Of a stretch of 64,000 bases of DNA, positions 54,121-63,168 are shown one piece after another. Each line of letters begins with the position of its first letter. Positions within the stretch are counted from its first letter, which is position 1. The notes below the pieces were generated by a model that worked only from the letters and a program-made list of their open reading frames with translations, had not been told where the DNA came from and ran no database searches. Source of the DNA: Indioceanicola profundi (lineage in GTDB: Bacteria > Pseudomonadota > Alphaproteobacteria > Azospirillales > Azospirillaceae); the NCBI RefSeq assembly GCF_003568845.1, contig NZ_CP030128.1, positions 1 to 64,000 of the forward strand. The letters are read 5' to 3'. The position numbers and the translations under genes were made by a program.

Positions 54121-55038
54121 ATGGACAGAATTGACGCCATGCGGGTCTTCTGCCGGGTGGCGGAGACGCGCAGCTTCACCAAGGCCGCGGCCGATCTGGA
54201 GCTACCGCGCTCGACGGTGACCGACGTGGTCAAGCGATTGGAAGCGCAGCTCGGCGTGCGCCTGCTCGACCGCAGCACGCGCGTGGTGGCGCCGACGCTC
54301 GACGGCGAGGCCTGGTACCGGCAATGCGTCCGGATCGTAGCCGATGTCGAAGAGGCCGAGGCCGCGTTCAGGGGCGAAAATCCGGAAGGCGAGCTGCATG
54401 TGAACGCGCACGGCACCCTGGCCCGTCACTTTATTCTGCCCGGATTGCCGGATTTCCTCGATCACCATCCCGGGATCCGGCTCACGCTCTCTGAAGGAGA
54501 TCGGCTCGTCGATCTCGTGCGCGAGGGCGTTGATTGCGTCGTCCGAGTCGGCGAGCCTGCCGACAGCGATCTCATCGCAAGACGCCTTGGATCCTTGCCC
54601 GAGATTACGGCGGCATCGCCGGATTATCTCGAACGTTACGGCACGCCCACGAACCTGGACGACCTGCACCGCCATCGCGCCGTCGGCTTTCTGTCCTCCA
54701 GGACGGGGGCAGCGCTGGCCTTCGAGTTCACCGTCGGGGACAGGACAGTCGAGCGCGCGATCCAGCCATCGATCCTGATGACATCGGCGGAATCCCTGGT
54801 CAGCGCGGCGCGGCTAGGGCTCGGCATCGTCCAGGTTCCGCGCTATCACCTGAGCGACGATCTTGCATCGGGTCAGTTGGTCGAGATCTTGCCGGACCTG
54901 CGGCCTAACCCATCCCCCGTGTGTACACTCTACCCGCGTGATAGACAGCTCTCACCGCGCGTTCGCGTCTTCCTCGATTGGCTCGGCCGCATCGATTTCG
55001 GCGGCGAAGTCGACCAGCGACGAGTGGAGGTGTCCTGA
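54121..55038 (+). CDS. LysR-family transcriptional regulator
   Basis: A 305-residue LysR protein: HTH at residues 1-60 (MDRIDAMRVFCRVAETRSFT, RSTVTDVVKRLEAQLG) and a LysR substrate domain to the end. The start at 54121 is the conventional one; the open frame runs upstream without similarity. It is divergent from the SDR operon. Confidence 0.9.
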   Translation: MDRIDAMRVFCRVAETRSFTKAAADLELPRSTVTDVVKRLEAQLGVRLLDRSTRVVAPTLDGEAWYRQCVRIVADVEEAEAAFRGENPEGELHVNAHGTLARHFILPGLPDFLDHHPGIRLTLSEGDRLVDLVREGVDCVVRVGEPADSDLIARRLGSLPEITAASPDYLERYGTPTNLDDLHRHRAVGFLSSRTGAALAFEFTVGDRTVERAIQPSILMTSAESLVSAARLGLGIVQVPRYHLSDDLASGQLVEILPDLRPNPSPVCTLYPRDRQLSPRVRVFLDWLGRIDFGGEVDQRRVEVS

Positions 55039-55084
55039 TCTGACCTGCTTGAACGCCACATGATCGGCAGCCTTCAATACGAAT

Positions 55085-55744
55085 TCACGCGCCATCCTGG
55101 GAGTGCTCCACCGCCGACCTCAACCGGTCCGGTTTGCCGAGTATGCGCTGCGTCCGGAGTGCGGCAAGCCTCTTTTCCAGGGCGAGGGATATGGATTCGT
55201 AGGCTGTGCTTCCGAGCGCAAGACGGAATGGCGGGTTCGATGCATCAGCCGCCACAATCATGGCACCCACAGTGCGCTCGGCATCGCCTTTCACCTCGAA
55301 CTCGCCCCTTATCAGCGCTCTCCGCATCTGCCCGGCGGGCGTGTCGTCATATGCCGTTAGCGGTGCGCCATAGACAAGCCCGGCGCCGAAGTTCGTGCCG
55401 GTCGGACCGGGTTTGATGATGATGAAGTCGACTCCGTAACTCGCTACCTCCTGCGCGACGGATTCGACAAAGCCTTCGATACCCCACTTGGTCGCGTCAT
55501 AGAGGCTGAAACTCGGATAAGCGATCTGGCCACCTTCGGGGGAGACCTGCACGATCCGTCCGCCGGCCTGGCGGGGGAGATGCGGCAGCACCACCCTGAT
55601 GAGTTGGATGGAGCCGGTCAGATTGGTCGCGATCTGGTGCTCGATCTGCGCATCATCCAATTCCTCGGCCGCGCCGAACAGGCCGTAGCCGGCATTGCTT
55701 ACGGCCATATCGATGCGTCCCATTCGAGTAAATGCGGTCTCGAC
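55085..55744 (-). pseudogene. Short-chain dehydrogenase, 5' truncated
   Basis: From VETAFTRMGRIDMAVSNAGY onward this is an SDR (Ser in VSPEGGQ, Tyr-Lys in YDATKWG), but the N-terminal Rossmann strand and TGxxxGxG cofactor motif are missing. The frame upstream to 55825 has no family similarity. It cannot bind NAD(P) normally, so it is a remnant. Confidence 0.75.
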
Positions 55745-56121
55745 ATGCGGTGATCGCGATCTATGAGGCGGTTCTTTTCTCCGGCACTGTTTCCGCCGGA
55801 GTGGCAGGACCACTATCACCAGCATGGGAGAGCACCATGGCGCAGTATGCGGTGTATTTCCGAACCGAAGTTTGACCCCTTAGCTCCCCGCCAAATCAGA
55901 AACTTAGGCGCGCCGATCGGCACAAGACCTCACGCCGATTCACATCCAGGCGGGGCGCGCTATGCTCACTCGAGGGCCGCCTGTCCGCATGCCCCGAGTA
56001 TGAGGCCGCCGCCTGCATGGAACGCGTGCCGCCTGCCCTGACGCCGGTCACATACTTCTCGCTGGCGTTTCCTCGACGGCGTGTCCGATATTGTCTCCCC
56101 ATTCGCACCAACGAGCCCCAC

Positions 56122-56397
56122 ATGAACAAGATCGAAATGATTGCCGCCGTCGCCCAGACCACCGGCCTGTCCAAATCCGACGCCACGAAGGCCGTCGACG
56201 CCGTGTTCGACGGCATTGCAGATGCCTTGAAGAAGGGGGACGACGTGCGCCTGCTGGGCTTCGGCAACTTCGCGGTTGCCCAGCGCGCAGCCCGCCAGGG
56301 CAAGAATCCGCGCACCGGCGAGAGCATAGAGATTGCTGCCTCCAAGCAGCCCAAGTTCACGGCTGGCAAAGGGCTGAAGGACGCCGTCAACGGCTGA
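56122..56397 (+). CDS. HU-family DNA-binding protein
   Basis: A 91-residue nucleoid protein: [20 protein letters not shown], the DNA-arm signature [20 protein letters not shown], and a C-terminal [14 protein letters not shown]. The start at 56122 is the canonical length; a longer frame begins upstream without similarity. Monocistronic, ending in a terminator at 56407. Confidence 0.95.
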   Translation: MNKIEMIAAVAQTTGLSKSDATKAVDAVFDGIADALKKGDDVRLLGFGNFAVAQRAARQGKNPRTGESIEIAASKQPKFTAGKGLKDAVNG

Positions 56398-56406
56398 TGC
56401 AGGCGT

Positions 56407-56432
56407 AAGGGAGCGGCATGCTCCGCTCCCTT
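56407..56432 (+). terminator. Terminator of the HU gene
   Basis: A perfect 10-bp stem AAGGGAGCGG/CCGCTCCCTT with a 6-nt loop, ten nt after the HU stop, but only a short TT run. Confidence 0.7.
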
Positions 56433-56543
56433 GAACCGGGTCAGCCAAATATCTCCCGCCAATCAGCTGGCCCCCCTCACGCGCAGACCGCGAAACGCCC
56501 GCCATTGTCCTCATTGACATGCATGCGGCCGTGAGCCGGCCGG

Positions 56544-56720
56544 TCAGTGGACGCTGCGTCCGACGGTCCACCGGAAGACCTCTGCCTCGGCCCGATCGGC
56601 GGGAACGTCGGGATGGTGAAGGCGGAAGATGAACAGCGCCGCCTCGACGGCGTGCTTCTCGGGTGCGCCGGACGCCTTCATCTCGGCAAAGGCGCGTTCG
56701 ACGGCGGCTTGGCAGCACAT
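56544..56720 (-). CDS. Small conserved protein (58 aa)
   Basis: MCCQAAVERAFAEMKASGAP to the stop, preceded by a very good GGAGGAA site 5 nt upstream. It is a soluble, helical, acidic protein (VEAALFIFRLHHPDVPADRA). The family is not recognised, though similar short proteins occur in Rhodospirillales. A longer frame to 56840 has a weaker start. Confidence 0.55.
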   Translation of the reverse strand: MCCQAAVERAFAEMKASGAPEKHAVEAALFIFRLHHPDVPADRAEAEVFRWTVGRSVH

Positions 56721-57013
56721 GATTTCCTCCGTGCAACGCGGTGATACGTCCCTATGGTCCAAGGATTTTGACATAGACGGGCACAAAGCCAAGTCCACCG
56801 GCGAGCTCGGCAAGGCAGCCAAGCACCGGGCCGACGGCACGCCCCAGCAGCTAGCCTCCTAAAGCCCACGAGGGTTCCCCCTCCGACCAGGGTTGCCGTG
56901 ATGTCTCAGGCCCCAAGCATGTCGAGCGGATGATAACACCCTCGTCGGTCCGGAATGCAGCCTTCCGCAGCAGCCAAGTCCGCGGGCCACGTTCGCCATG
57001 GCCGACCGAGCCT

Positions 57014-57244
57014 TCAAGCTCCCGCACTGCCCCTGGCTCCATAGCGCGCATCGTTGGCCATGTCCTCGCCGTAGCCGAGGAACTCCGCCAGGCCATGATC
57101 ATCGTCGTCCAGGAGAGCCGTGGCATATGAGGACAAGGCATGGCTGGCCTTGGGGACCGTCCTGCGCAGCGCGTCCAGAACAGACGCAGCGTAGGTTGCG
57201 CTGCTGCCGGCGTCGACATCGTTTGCGGCCGATTGCAACTCCAT
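57014..57244 (-). CDS. Possible small protein (76 aa)
   Basis: MELQSAANDVDAGSSATYAA and ATALLDDDDHGLAEFLGYGE look protein-like and acidic, but there is no strong ribosome site and other frames are also open, so this is a weak call. The remainder of 56721-57678 has no supported gene. Confidence 0.3.
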   Translation of the reverse strand: MELQSAANDVDAGSSATYAASVLDALRRTVPKASHALSSYATALLDDDDHGLAEFLGYGEDMANDARYGARGSAGA

Positions 57245-57678
57245 GGGTACAGCGAGCAGCCTGTCGGCGGCTGCGTCGGCAGAGGACGGCATCCCCGGCA
57301 GTCCGGTGCTCTGTGTTCTTCGGGTGGCGGGAATGGCGGTGTCCTAGTAGTGGCTTCCCTTGATCCCAGCCGGGACCACCGCCGAAACCAACGCGCCTGA
57401 AATACAGGTTAGGCGACTGGGATGGCTGCCAAGTGGATAGCGCGAAGGCTCACGCGAAGCGATGAAACCTCGTCGCTTCTATGCATTACGCCTCCAAAAT
57501 CAAGACGTAGCCGCGCCCACCATGCTTACTCAGCCAAGCATAGACATCCAGCGCACGATGTCGCCCGCAAACTCAGGGGGGTAGGTTAATACCTCTTCGC
57601 GGACAAATCCCATTTCGCGATCAATGGTCCCTTAACCTGGAACAGTGACCCTGGCATACGTAGCCAAGGAGATCCCAC

Positions 57679-58119
57679 ATGGCCCGTCGCACCTTCTTCT
57701 CGTTCCATTACCAGCGCGACGTCTGGCGCGTGAACCAGATCCGTAACGGACACCAGTTCATTGGGACCGCCGCCGCCGGCTTCCAAGACGCGTCGCTTTG
57801 GGAGGAGGCCAAAAAGAAGGGCGACAGAGTCATCAAGAGGATGATCGACGACGCTCTGGAATATACTACCGTCACCGTGGTCTGCATCGGCTACAAGACA
57901 GCTGGGCGTACCTACATCAACTATGAGATTGAGCGTTCCCTCGCCCGCGGCAACGGCATCATCGGCCTCATGGTCAACGGGCTGTTGGGTCCTGACCGGA
58001 AGAGCGACCCTGACGGGACGGTGCCCGGCCTGCTCACGAAGCATAAGGCACCGATTTACCGGTACAGGGACGTTGCGTCCTTGGGCGACTGGATTGAGAA
58101 GGCATACCAGAACCGCTGA
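57679..58119 (+). CDS. TIR-like DUF1863 protein (Thoeris ThsB-like)
   Basis: A 146-residue TIR-like domain protein (PF08937, the Thoeris ThsB fold). It opens RRTFFSFHYQRDVWRVNQIR, the typical N-terminal strand and RVNQIRN pattern, and carries a conserved Glu in YINYEIERSLARGNG, the position of the NAD-cleaving glutamate in TIR enzymes. The ATG has AAGGAGA 6 nt upstream. In Thoeris, ThsB senses phage and makes a cyclic ADP-ribose signal. It is the first gene of a TIR/TIR/SLOG operon. No function has been shown for this locus; the role is inferred from the family. Confidence 0.8.
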   Translation: MARRTFFSFHYQRDVWRVNQIRNGHQFIGTAAAGFQDASLWEEAKKKGDRVIKRMIDDALEYTTVTVVCIGYKTAGRTYINYEIERSLARGNGIIGLMVNGLLGPDRKSDPDGTVPGLLTKHKAPIYRYRDVASLGDWIEKAYQNR

Positions 58120-58191
58120 TGGTTGTGTCACCCATCCCGATCGGCACCAATGCCCCCAAGTCCAGGCGTGCAGAGCCCAAACGCCGAATAA

Positions 58192-59385
58192 GTGGGGCTT
58201 TTGATCTCAGTTATGGGGGCTGTGTTGGCCTTGTACGAACTCGGCGTCCTCGGCGGCGCCACGTCCCAAGAACGAAAGTCCCTCTTGGAGACGGTGGGGG
58301 CCCTTGTGGCACCTTTCGGGTTGCGGGTAGGGAGTGAACTGCTGGTCCTCGAGGGCCAAGCCGTGGCCAGCCGGAACCCGAAGGCGGCATTTGCAGCAGC
58401 CTACTTCGGCGGCGATCCGCACGCGGACGAAGAGTTGACCGAACGGGTCGTGCGGTCGAGTGTGCCCGTGATCCCCACCGTGGGACCGGGCGGCGACTTC
58501 ATTCGCGATATCCCGACTTTCCTGCATGCGTCCAATGGGCTGCGGCGTCGGGCCGACGACCAGGGGCTGGTGTTGCTCGCCTCAGCCATGCTCGAGTGCT
58601 TGGGCCTTCTGCGCAGGCAGCGTCGTGTCTTCGTCAGTTACCGGCGAATTGAGTCACGCGCGGCGGCGGTCCAGTTGCACGACCTCTTCACTGCCCGGGG
58701 CTTCGACGTCTTCCTGGACACCCACGACATCCGACCGGGTGAGCCCTTCCAGGACGTGCTTTGGCACCGTCTGTGCGACTCCGACGTCATGGTAATGTTG
58801 GATACGCCCACCTATTTCGAGAGCAAGTGGACACGTCAGGAGATCTGCCGCGCGCGCGCAAAGGAGATCCACGTCCTACGCGTGGTGTGGCCGGGGCACA
58901 GCCCGAGCAGACTGACGGAGATGGCCGAGACCGTCTATCTTGAGGCGGGCGACCTCGAAGGCGAACAGGGACCCATCTCCACCGACAAGGTCGATGCCAT
59001 CGTGCTCGCAGCGGAGGGGCTGCGTAGCCGGAGCATCGCTTCCAGGCACATGTCGTTGGTAGGACACCTTCGTATGGAGGCTGAGAGGGCTGGGGCGACC
59101 ATCGAGGGCGTCGGCGCACACCGGGCAATCTCGCTGCGTTCAATGGGGGGCAAGCATTACTGGGTATACCCGGTCGTCGGAATCCCCACAGCTGAGCTCC
59201 TGAACGACGTTCACGAGAAGGCTGCCCGCGCGGAGCAGCATGGAATGCCGGTGCTTGCCTACAACCATGTGGGCATCAGCGAGCAATGGGTTTCTCACCT
59301 CAAGTGGCTTGACGCCAACATCGCTTCGGTGCGCACGCTGAAGGTCTTGGAAGCCGCTTGGACGCTCGGCGGGTGGGAGGAATAG
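58192..59385 (+). CDS. TIR domain protein with unassigned N- and C-terminal domains
   Basis: A 397-residue protein (GTG start at 58192, directly after an in-frame TAA; no good ribosome site, so an ATG at 58213 is possible). A canonical TIR domain is central (about residues 143-260): RVFVSYRRIESRAAAVQLHD, FDVFLDTHDIRPGEPFQDVL, and the catalytic Glu in SKWTRQEICRA. The N-terminal 135 residues (GGDPHADEELTERVVRSSVP) and C-terminal 100 residues are not recognised. It follows the ThsB-like gene by 72 bp and the SLOG gene starts 1 nt after its stop. It could be the NAD-degrading effector, or a second signal generator. Confidence 0.75.
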   Translation: MGLLISVMGAVLALYELGVLGGATSQERKSLLETVGALVAPFGLRVGSELLVLEGQAVASRNPKAAFAAAYFGGDPHADEELTERVVRSSVPVIPTVGPGGDFIRDIPTFLHASNGLRRRADDQGLVLLASAMLECLGLLRRQRRVFVSYRRIESRAAAVQLHDLFTARGFDVFLDTHDIRPGEPFQDVLWHRLCDSDVMVMLDTPTYFESKWTRQEICRARAKEIHVLRVVWPGHSPSRLTEMAETVYLEAGDLEGEQGPISTDKVDAIVLAAEGLRSRSIASRHMSLVGHLRMEAERAGATIEGVGAHRAISLRSMGGKHYWVYPVVGIPTAELLNDVHEKAARAEQHGMPVLAYNHVGISEQWVSHLKWLDANIASVRTLKVLEAAWTLGGWEE

Positions 59386-59386
59386 A

Positions 59387-60040
59387 ATGCCGGAGGCCGT
59401 TTTCCTCTCGGCCGGGGTCCCCGACCCCAGGCGCGGGCCCGAGTACGCGGCGACGGCTGACGCGGTCGCCATCACGGCCGCAGTCTCGGCGCTGGTGCAC
59501 GTCGTGTTGGGGCGCCGACTGCTAGTCTGGGGCGGCCACCCGGCCATCACGCCGATGGTGGCTATGGTCGCGGAGGCGATCAACGTAGACTACGGTCGCT
59601 GGGTCCGCCTTTACCAAAGCAGCTTCTTCAAGGACGAGTACCCGGAGGACAACGAGCGCTTCCAGAACGTGGTCTACACGGACGCCGTGGGGCAAGACTT
59701 GGGGCGAAGCCTCCAAGTCATGCGTGAGCGGATGTTCAACTCCCACCAGTTCGCGGCAGCCGTATTCATAGGTGGGATGGGCGGGGTCGTCGATGAGTTC
59801 GACCTGTTCCGCGCCATGCACCCGGATGCCGCCGTGGTGCCAGTTCTGTCGACGGGCGGCGCGGCCTTGAGGCTCAAGGACAGGCTCCCGTCAGCGAGCG
59901 AGGATCTGGCCACGGACATGGACTATATCGCGCTTTTCCACCGGCACTTGGAAATACCTGCCAGGGAACGAAGGTACAAACGGCCCGAGGAACAGCCAGT
60001 CTCCCTGCCCGCGCGCATCGTCACCCCCGAGGGGCGCTAA
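59387..60040 (+). CDS. Stand-alone SLOG (cluster 3) nucleotide-sensor protein
   Basis: A 217-residue SLOG-superfamily protein of the LD_cluster3 type. It opens VFLSAGVPDPRRGPEYAATA, followed by LLVWGGHPAITPMVAMVAEA and the LOG-like nucleotide-binding signature AAVFIGGMGGVVDEFDLF (about residue 130). SLOG domains bind nucleotide-derived ligands; in Thoeris ThsA a SLOG domain binds the cyclic ADP-ribose isomer made by the TIR protein. Here it is a separate protein tightly coupled to the TIR gene, suggesting the sensor is split off the effector. Inference from family and context. Confidence 0.78.
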   Translation: MPEAVFLSAGVPDPRRGPEYAATADAVAITAAVSALVHVVLGRRLLVWGGHPAITPMVAMVAEAINVDYGRWVRLYQSSFFKDEYPEDNERFQNVVYTDAVGQDLGRSLQVMRERMFNSHQFAAAVFIGGMGGVVDEFDLFRAMHPDAAVVPVLSTGGAALRLKDRLPSASEDLATDMDYIALFHRHLEIPARERRYKRPEEQPVSLPARIVTPEGR

Positions 60041-60189
60041 CGGTACCAATCTGTGGCGGATAGGCGCGCAAACGCCAACCTAGAAGCGGTAACAGGGACT
60101 TTGCTAACCACCAATTAGCCACGATCAGCGTGATGCCCCTAGACTAGGTGCCGGGCGACCGGCACCAGCAACGGCTTCCGGAGCACGCC

Positions 60190-60400
60190 ATGCCGCTCGT
60201 CACAGAACAGCAGTTGCGGGCGCGGGCTCGGAAGACCGCTTCGGCATCTTTGTCAGCCATTCGACTGCGGACGCCGAGGTAGTGGAAGGCGCACAGCTTG
60301 AGTTGCAAGATCGCGGCTTCACCGTCTCTGTCGATTGGGTCCTGGACAAGGAGCGGGAGCGGAACCCAGGGCCAGCCGCTATTGCGGTACTGAATGGAAA
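60190..60400 (+). pseudogene. Decayed TIR-like gene, frameshifted
   Basis: MPLVTEQQLRARARKTAS (frame from 60190) matches the typical start of a TIR-like protein family; near 60230 the frame shifts, and EDRFGIFVSHSTADAEVVEG, then LELQDRGFTVSVDWVLDKE, continues the TIR fold in another frame. Similarity ends about 60360. So a third TIR gene, adjacent to the TIR/TIR/SLOG operon, has lost function. Confidence 0.7.
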
Positions 60401-60638
60401 AGCCCATAGGTGGCAGGCTGGCCGCCAGCCATCGCGCCATCTCATTCAAGGCCGTTCCAAGCCCGGACGGCGGACGAGGAAAGCCGATTTGGAAGGGGGA
60501 ACAACGCCGCCATGCCCTGGGCGAAGCGCCTCCGCGCGCAAGCCGCTCTTACGGGACCGCCCTTCGCTGGCCAGCCGATGCGACTGACGGCAGCATCGCA
60601 GCAAGGTTCTTCACCCCAGCAGCCGGTCGGTTTCCTGC
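60401..60638. other. Non-coding spacer
   Basis: No supported gene. Short overlapping frames on both strands lack similarity to anything recognised. Confidence 0.4.
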
Positions 60639-61405
60639 TTAATAAGCGGCGTAGCACTCGCAGGACGCAGCCTCCAGGCGGGAGCGGTCGAGCGCGGTGA
60701 TGATGCCGCGCTCGGACGCGATCGCTCCCGCCTTGTCCATGATGTTGACCGCGCCCGTGACGCTGGCCAGGCGGACACCCAGCATCATGGCCATGAACTC
60801 GTGGGTGACCGGGATCCGGTCGGCATGCACTCGGTCGTGCATCATCAAGAGCCAGCGTGCCAGCCGCTCATCCAACGTGTGCCGGACGTTCCAGGCCGCC
60901 ACCTGGGTGGTCTGGACGAGCATGGACTGCATGAGGCGCAGGAAAGGGCAGGCAAAAGGCCGCCACGCTCCATCTTGGCCCGCAAGGCGTCGGCGCTCAT
61001 GCGAAGGGCCCACCCGGGCACCTGGACCATGCTCTCGATATTAGTAATCTCGGCCACCATTGCGACGGAGAAGCCGACCAGCCCCTCGCGGTCGATCAGC
61101 CCGACCTCGATCTCCTGGCCGCCTTCCATGAGGGCCAACTGGGAGATGACGCCTTCCCCGGCGAAATGGATATGTCTGATGGGTTCCCCTGCTTCGTGCA
61201 GGATCTGCCCGTGCGAAAGCTCCACTGGCTCCTCCACCGCAGGCAGGGCGAGCAGGACGCGGTTCTGGATCGTCTGGAAATGCGGCGCTGCCGCTCCCTT
61301 GAACGGTGTAGCGGGAGCACTAGCCTCTCTCAGCCGCCCCCGTCGGTCGTCCCTGGGAGCGATGCGGGGGAGTATGGGCGGATGGGCTGCACATTCCAAG
61401 GGCAT
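60639..61405 (-). pseudogene. Crp/Fnr-family regulator with a frameshift
   Basis: The N-terminal half (frame from 61405) has a cNMP-binding-like domain: LSHGQILHEAGEPIRHIHFA, EIEVGLIDREGLVGFSVAM. At about 60960 the similarity moves to another frame, which gives FLRLMQSMLVQTTQVAAWNV, a dimerisation helix (LDERLARWLLMMHDRV) and the winged HTH (FMAMMLGVRLASVTGAVNIM). Together they would form a 240-250 residue Crp/Fnr protein. The break is in a GGCCTTTT run on the minus strand. It is a pseudogene or a sequencing error. Confidence 0.75.
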
Positions 61406-61536
61406 TGAACAGCGGTAGCGCAGGCATGTGCTCCGGTTCCGAACCGTACCTTGTCCCTTCTTTTCGCAGTGGAGCCGGAGTTGCCGAATGCCAGTCGCCG
61501 GTCAGCGTCCGCGTTCTCAATGGCAGGACTGGCAGC

Positions 61537-61761
61537 ATGACTGATATCGGCTATGCCCAGATCCGGGCGGTTCAGAATGCCCTAGCCGCGCTGCCGCCGG
61601 ACCTCAGGGAGGCACTGGTCCTGGTGACTGTGGAAGGTCTCCGCTACCGCGAGGCAGCTGATCGGCTGAACATCACCATCGCCGCTCTGACCAGACGGAT
61701 TGCGCGTGCCCGCGCCACCCTGGCTACCAACCTGAGCATCCTGCCAGGTCAGGTGGACTGA
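61537..61761 (+). CDS. Sigma-70 region 4-like HTH protein (ECF fragment)
   Basis: A 74-residue protein: MTDIGYAQIRAVQNALAALP, then LREALVLVTVEGLRYREAAD and IARARATL, the sigma70_r4_2 HTH. Region 2 is absent. The open frame runs 44 codons further upstream with no similarity. It may be a truncated ECF sigma factor or a free-standing HTH protein. Confidence 0.55.
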   Translation: MTDIGYAQIRAVQNALAALPPDLREALVLVTVEGLRYREAADRLNITIAALTRRIARARATLATNLSILPGQVD

Positions 61762-61812
61762 GGCGGAGCGGTTGGTTGGGGTCACCGCCGGCCGGCGGTG
61801 ACCCCACCGGGT

Positions 61813-61992
61813 TCAGCGCGACTTGCCCTTGAGGGCGTCCTTGATCCCGCCCACGGCGTTCTGGACCTTGCCTTCGGCCCGGTCCGTCTTGCCTTCGCTC
61901 TGGAGCTTGGAATCACCGGTCACCTTCCCGGCGGCTTCCTTGACGTCGCCCTTCATCTTCTTCGTTGAGCCTTCGCTCCGGTCCTTGTCCAT
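61813..61992 (-). CDS. CsbD-family stress protein
   Basis: A 59-residue CsbD protein: MDKDRSEGSTKKMKGDVKEA, AAGKVTGDSKLQSEGKTDRA, then EGKVQNAVGG. CsbD members are small, hydrophilic and induced by general stress; the biochemical role is unknown. A longer frame to 62118 lacks similarity. It is convergent with the sigma fragment. Confidence 0.85.
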   Translation of the reverse strand: MDKDRSEGSTKKMKGDVKEAAGKVTGDSKLQSEGKTDRAEGKVQNAVGGIKDALKGKSR

Positions 61993-62279
61993 TGCCCGTC
62001 TCCTGTTCCATCGCACGCCTGCGTACGCAAGCGTACCCAGCCCAACAGGTCGGTATCTGCAATGTCGCTGCGCCGGAACCACGGCATTTCGTTCACGCCC
62101 GCGCGCAGGTCCTCCCAAACGAGCCCGCGTCCGGCGCGAGCATTGTTACATCGCGTACCGGCAGGAGGCATGCAATCGCGAATGGACGGAAAGGCAAGCC
62201 CGCCACCTCAGAAAGCTCGGCGTTGCCGCCGGATCAGGATGGCGGACACCGCTGACATCCATGCTCACTCCGCGGTCAG

Positions 62280-62426
62280 CTATCTCAGCTGCGCAACGGG
62301 ATCACCTGCCAGCTGGAACACGGTGGCGGTGCAAGGGTCGAGACCAACGGAACGGCATAGCGATTGGAGCGCCTCCTCGTGTTCAAGCAGCCGTCTCAGT
62401 TCCTCCTTGCACGTATCTACGGCCAT
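62280..62426 (-). CDS. Possible 48-aa protein
   Basis: MAVDTCKEELRRLLEHEEAL and LCRSVGLDPCTATVFQLAGD are helical and look coding, but the ribosome site is only moderate (AGGTCAGG) and there is no known family. The frame is open to 62495. The rest of 61993-62685 shows no supported gene. Confidence 0.35.
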   Translation of the reverse strand: MAVDTCKEELRRLLEHEEALQSLCRSVGLDPCTATVFQLAGDPVAQLR

Positions 62427-62685
62427 GATCCTGACCTCATGGTGAAGCAAGGAAGCCAATCTAGGCGCATGTTTCGGGTGATGGTCCAGCCCCACCTAGA
62501 TACGGTTGCTCACGCCATTGGCCAGGGTGACCGGACCGGCGGTTCGCAAACCGATGTGCCTAAGACCTTCCCCGCCAGGGCGCGTCGTATCTTCCCGAGC
62601 CGATCGGAAACACCGCTCCCGACCAACTGTGCGCAACCAGTCCGTCGTTCCGGTTCGCTTCTCGCAGATCCAGAACATGCGCGGC

Positions 62686-63144
62686 TTACGGGGGCGGTGA
62701 CCGGTTGCATCCGGTCCAGAACCGGGCGCTGGTCTGCATCATCCGCACCAGCCCCCGGTACTCGTTCGGCTTCACCAGGCAGGCATTGGCGCCCAGGCTG
62801 TAGCAGGCCGCGATTGCCCCAGCGTCGGACACGCCGGTGAGCATGACAACGGGCAGCCTCCGTGTCCGCTGATTGCCCCGGAGGCGCTCGAGGACGTCGA
62901 GACCGCTCGCACCAGGCATGTGGATGTCCATGAACATGACGGATGGCCGAAGCCGTGCGGCCGCTGTTCCAGGGTTCTCCAGCAGCGCCTCCAAGGCTTC
63001 GCGACCGGAGCGGGCGACGGACACCTTGCCGCTGAACCCAGCCTCCTCCAAGGCGCAAAGCATCAGGTCGAGATCCATGGGATCATCCTCGACCAACAGG
63101 ATGGAAGCGGGATCAGAACTGGTGGCGGTCAGGTTGGCATTCAT
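62686..63144 (-). CDS. Single-domain response regulator (Rcp1-like receiver)
   Basis: A 152-residue receiver-only protein: acid pocket VEDDPMDLDLM, phosphorylation Asp in SVMFMDIHMPG, Thr in VVMLTGVSD and Lys in CLVKPNEYRG. It has no output domain. This subtype (EDDPxDxxL start, ELxRGxDG-like middle) acts with phytochrome-like or stress histidine kinases. It is followed upstream by another receiver gene in the same direction. Confidence 0.85.
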   Translation of the reverse strand: MNANLTATSSDPASILLVEDDPMDLDLMLCALEEAGFSGKVSVARSGREALEALLENPGTAAARLRPSVMFMDIHMPGASGLDVLERLRGNQRTRRLPVVMLTGVSDAGAIAACYSLGANACLVKPNEYRGLVRMMQTSARFWTGCNRSPPP

Positions 63145-63168
63145 GGGTGCCGCGATCTGAACAGGCCG

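Noticed and set aside
58192-59385. SIR2 domain (classical ThsA) in the defence cassette
   Set aside because: No SIR2 motif was found in any of the three proteins, so the locus is not called a standard type I Thoeris.
60144-60449. Minus-strand 101-aa frame
   Set aside because: Opposite the TIR remnant and without recognisable domains; the plus-strand fragments match a known fold.
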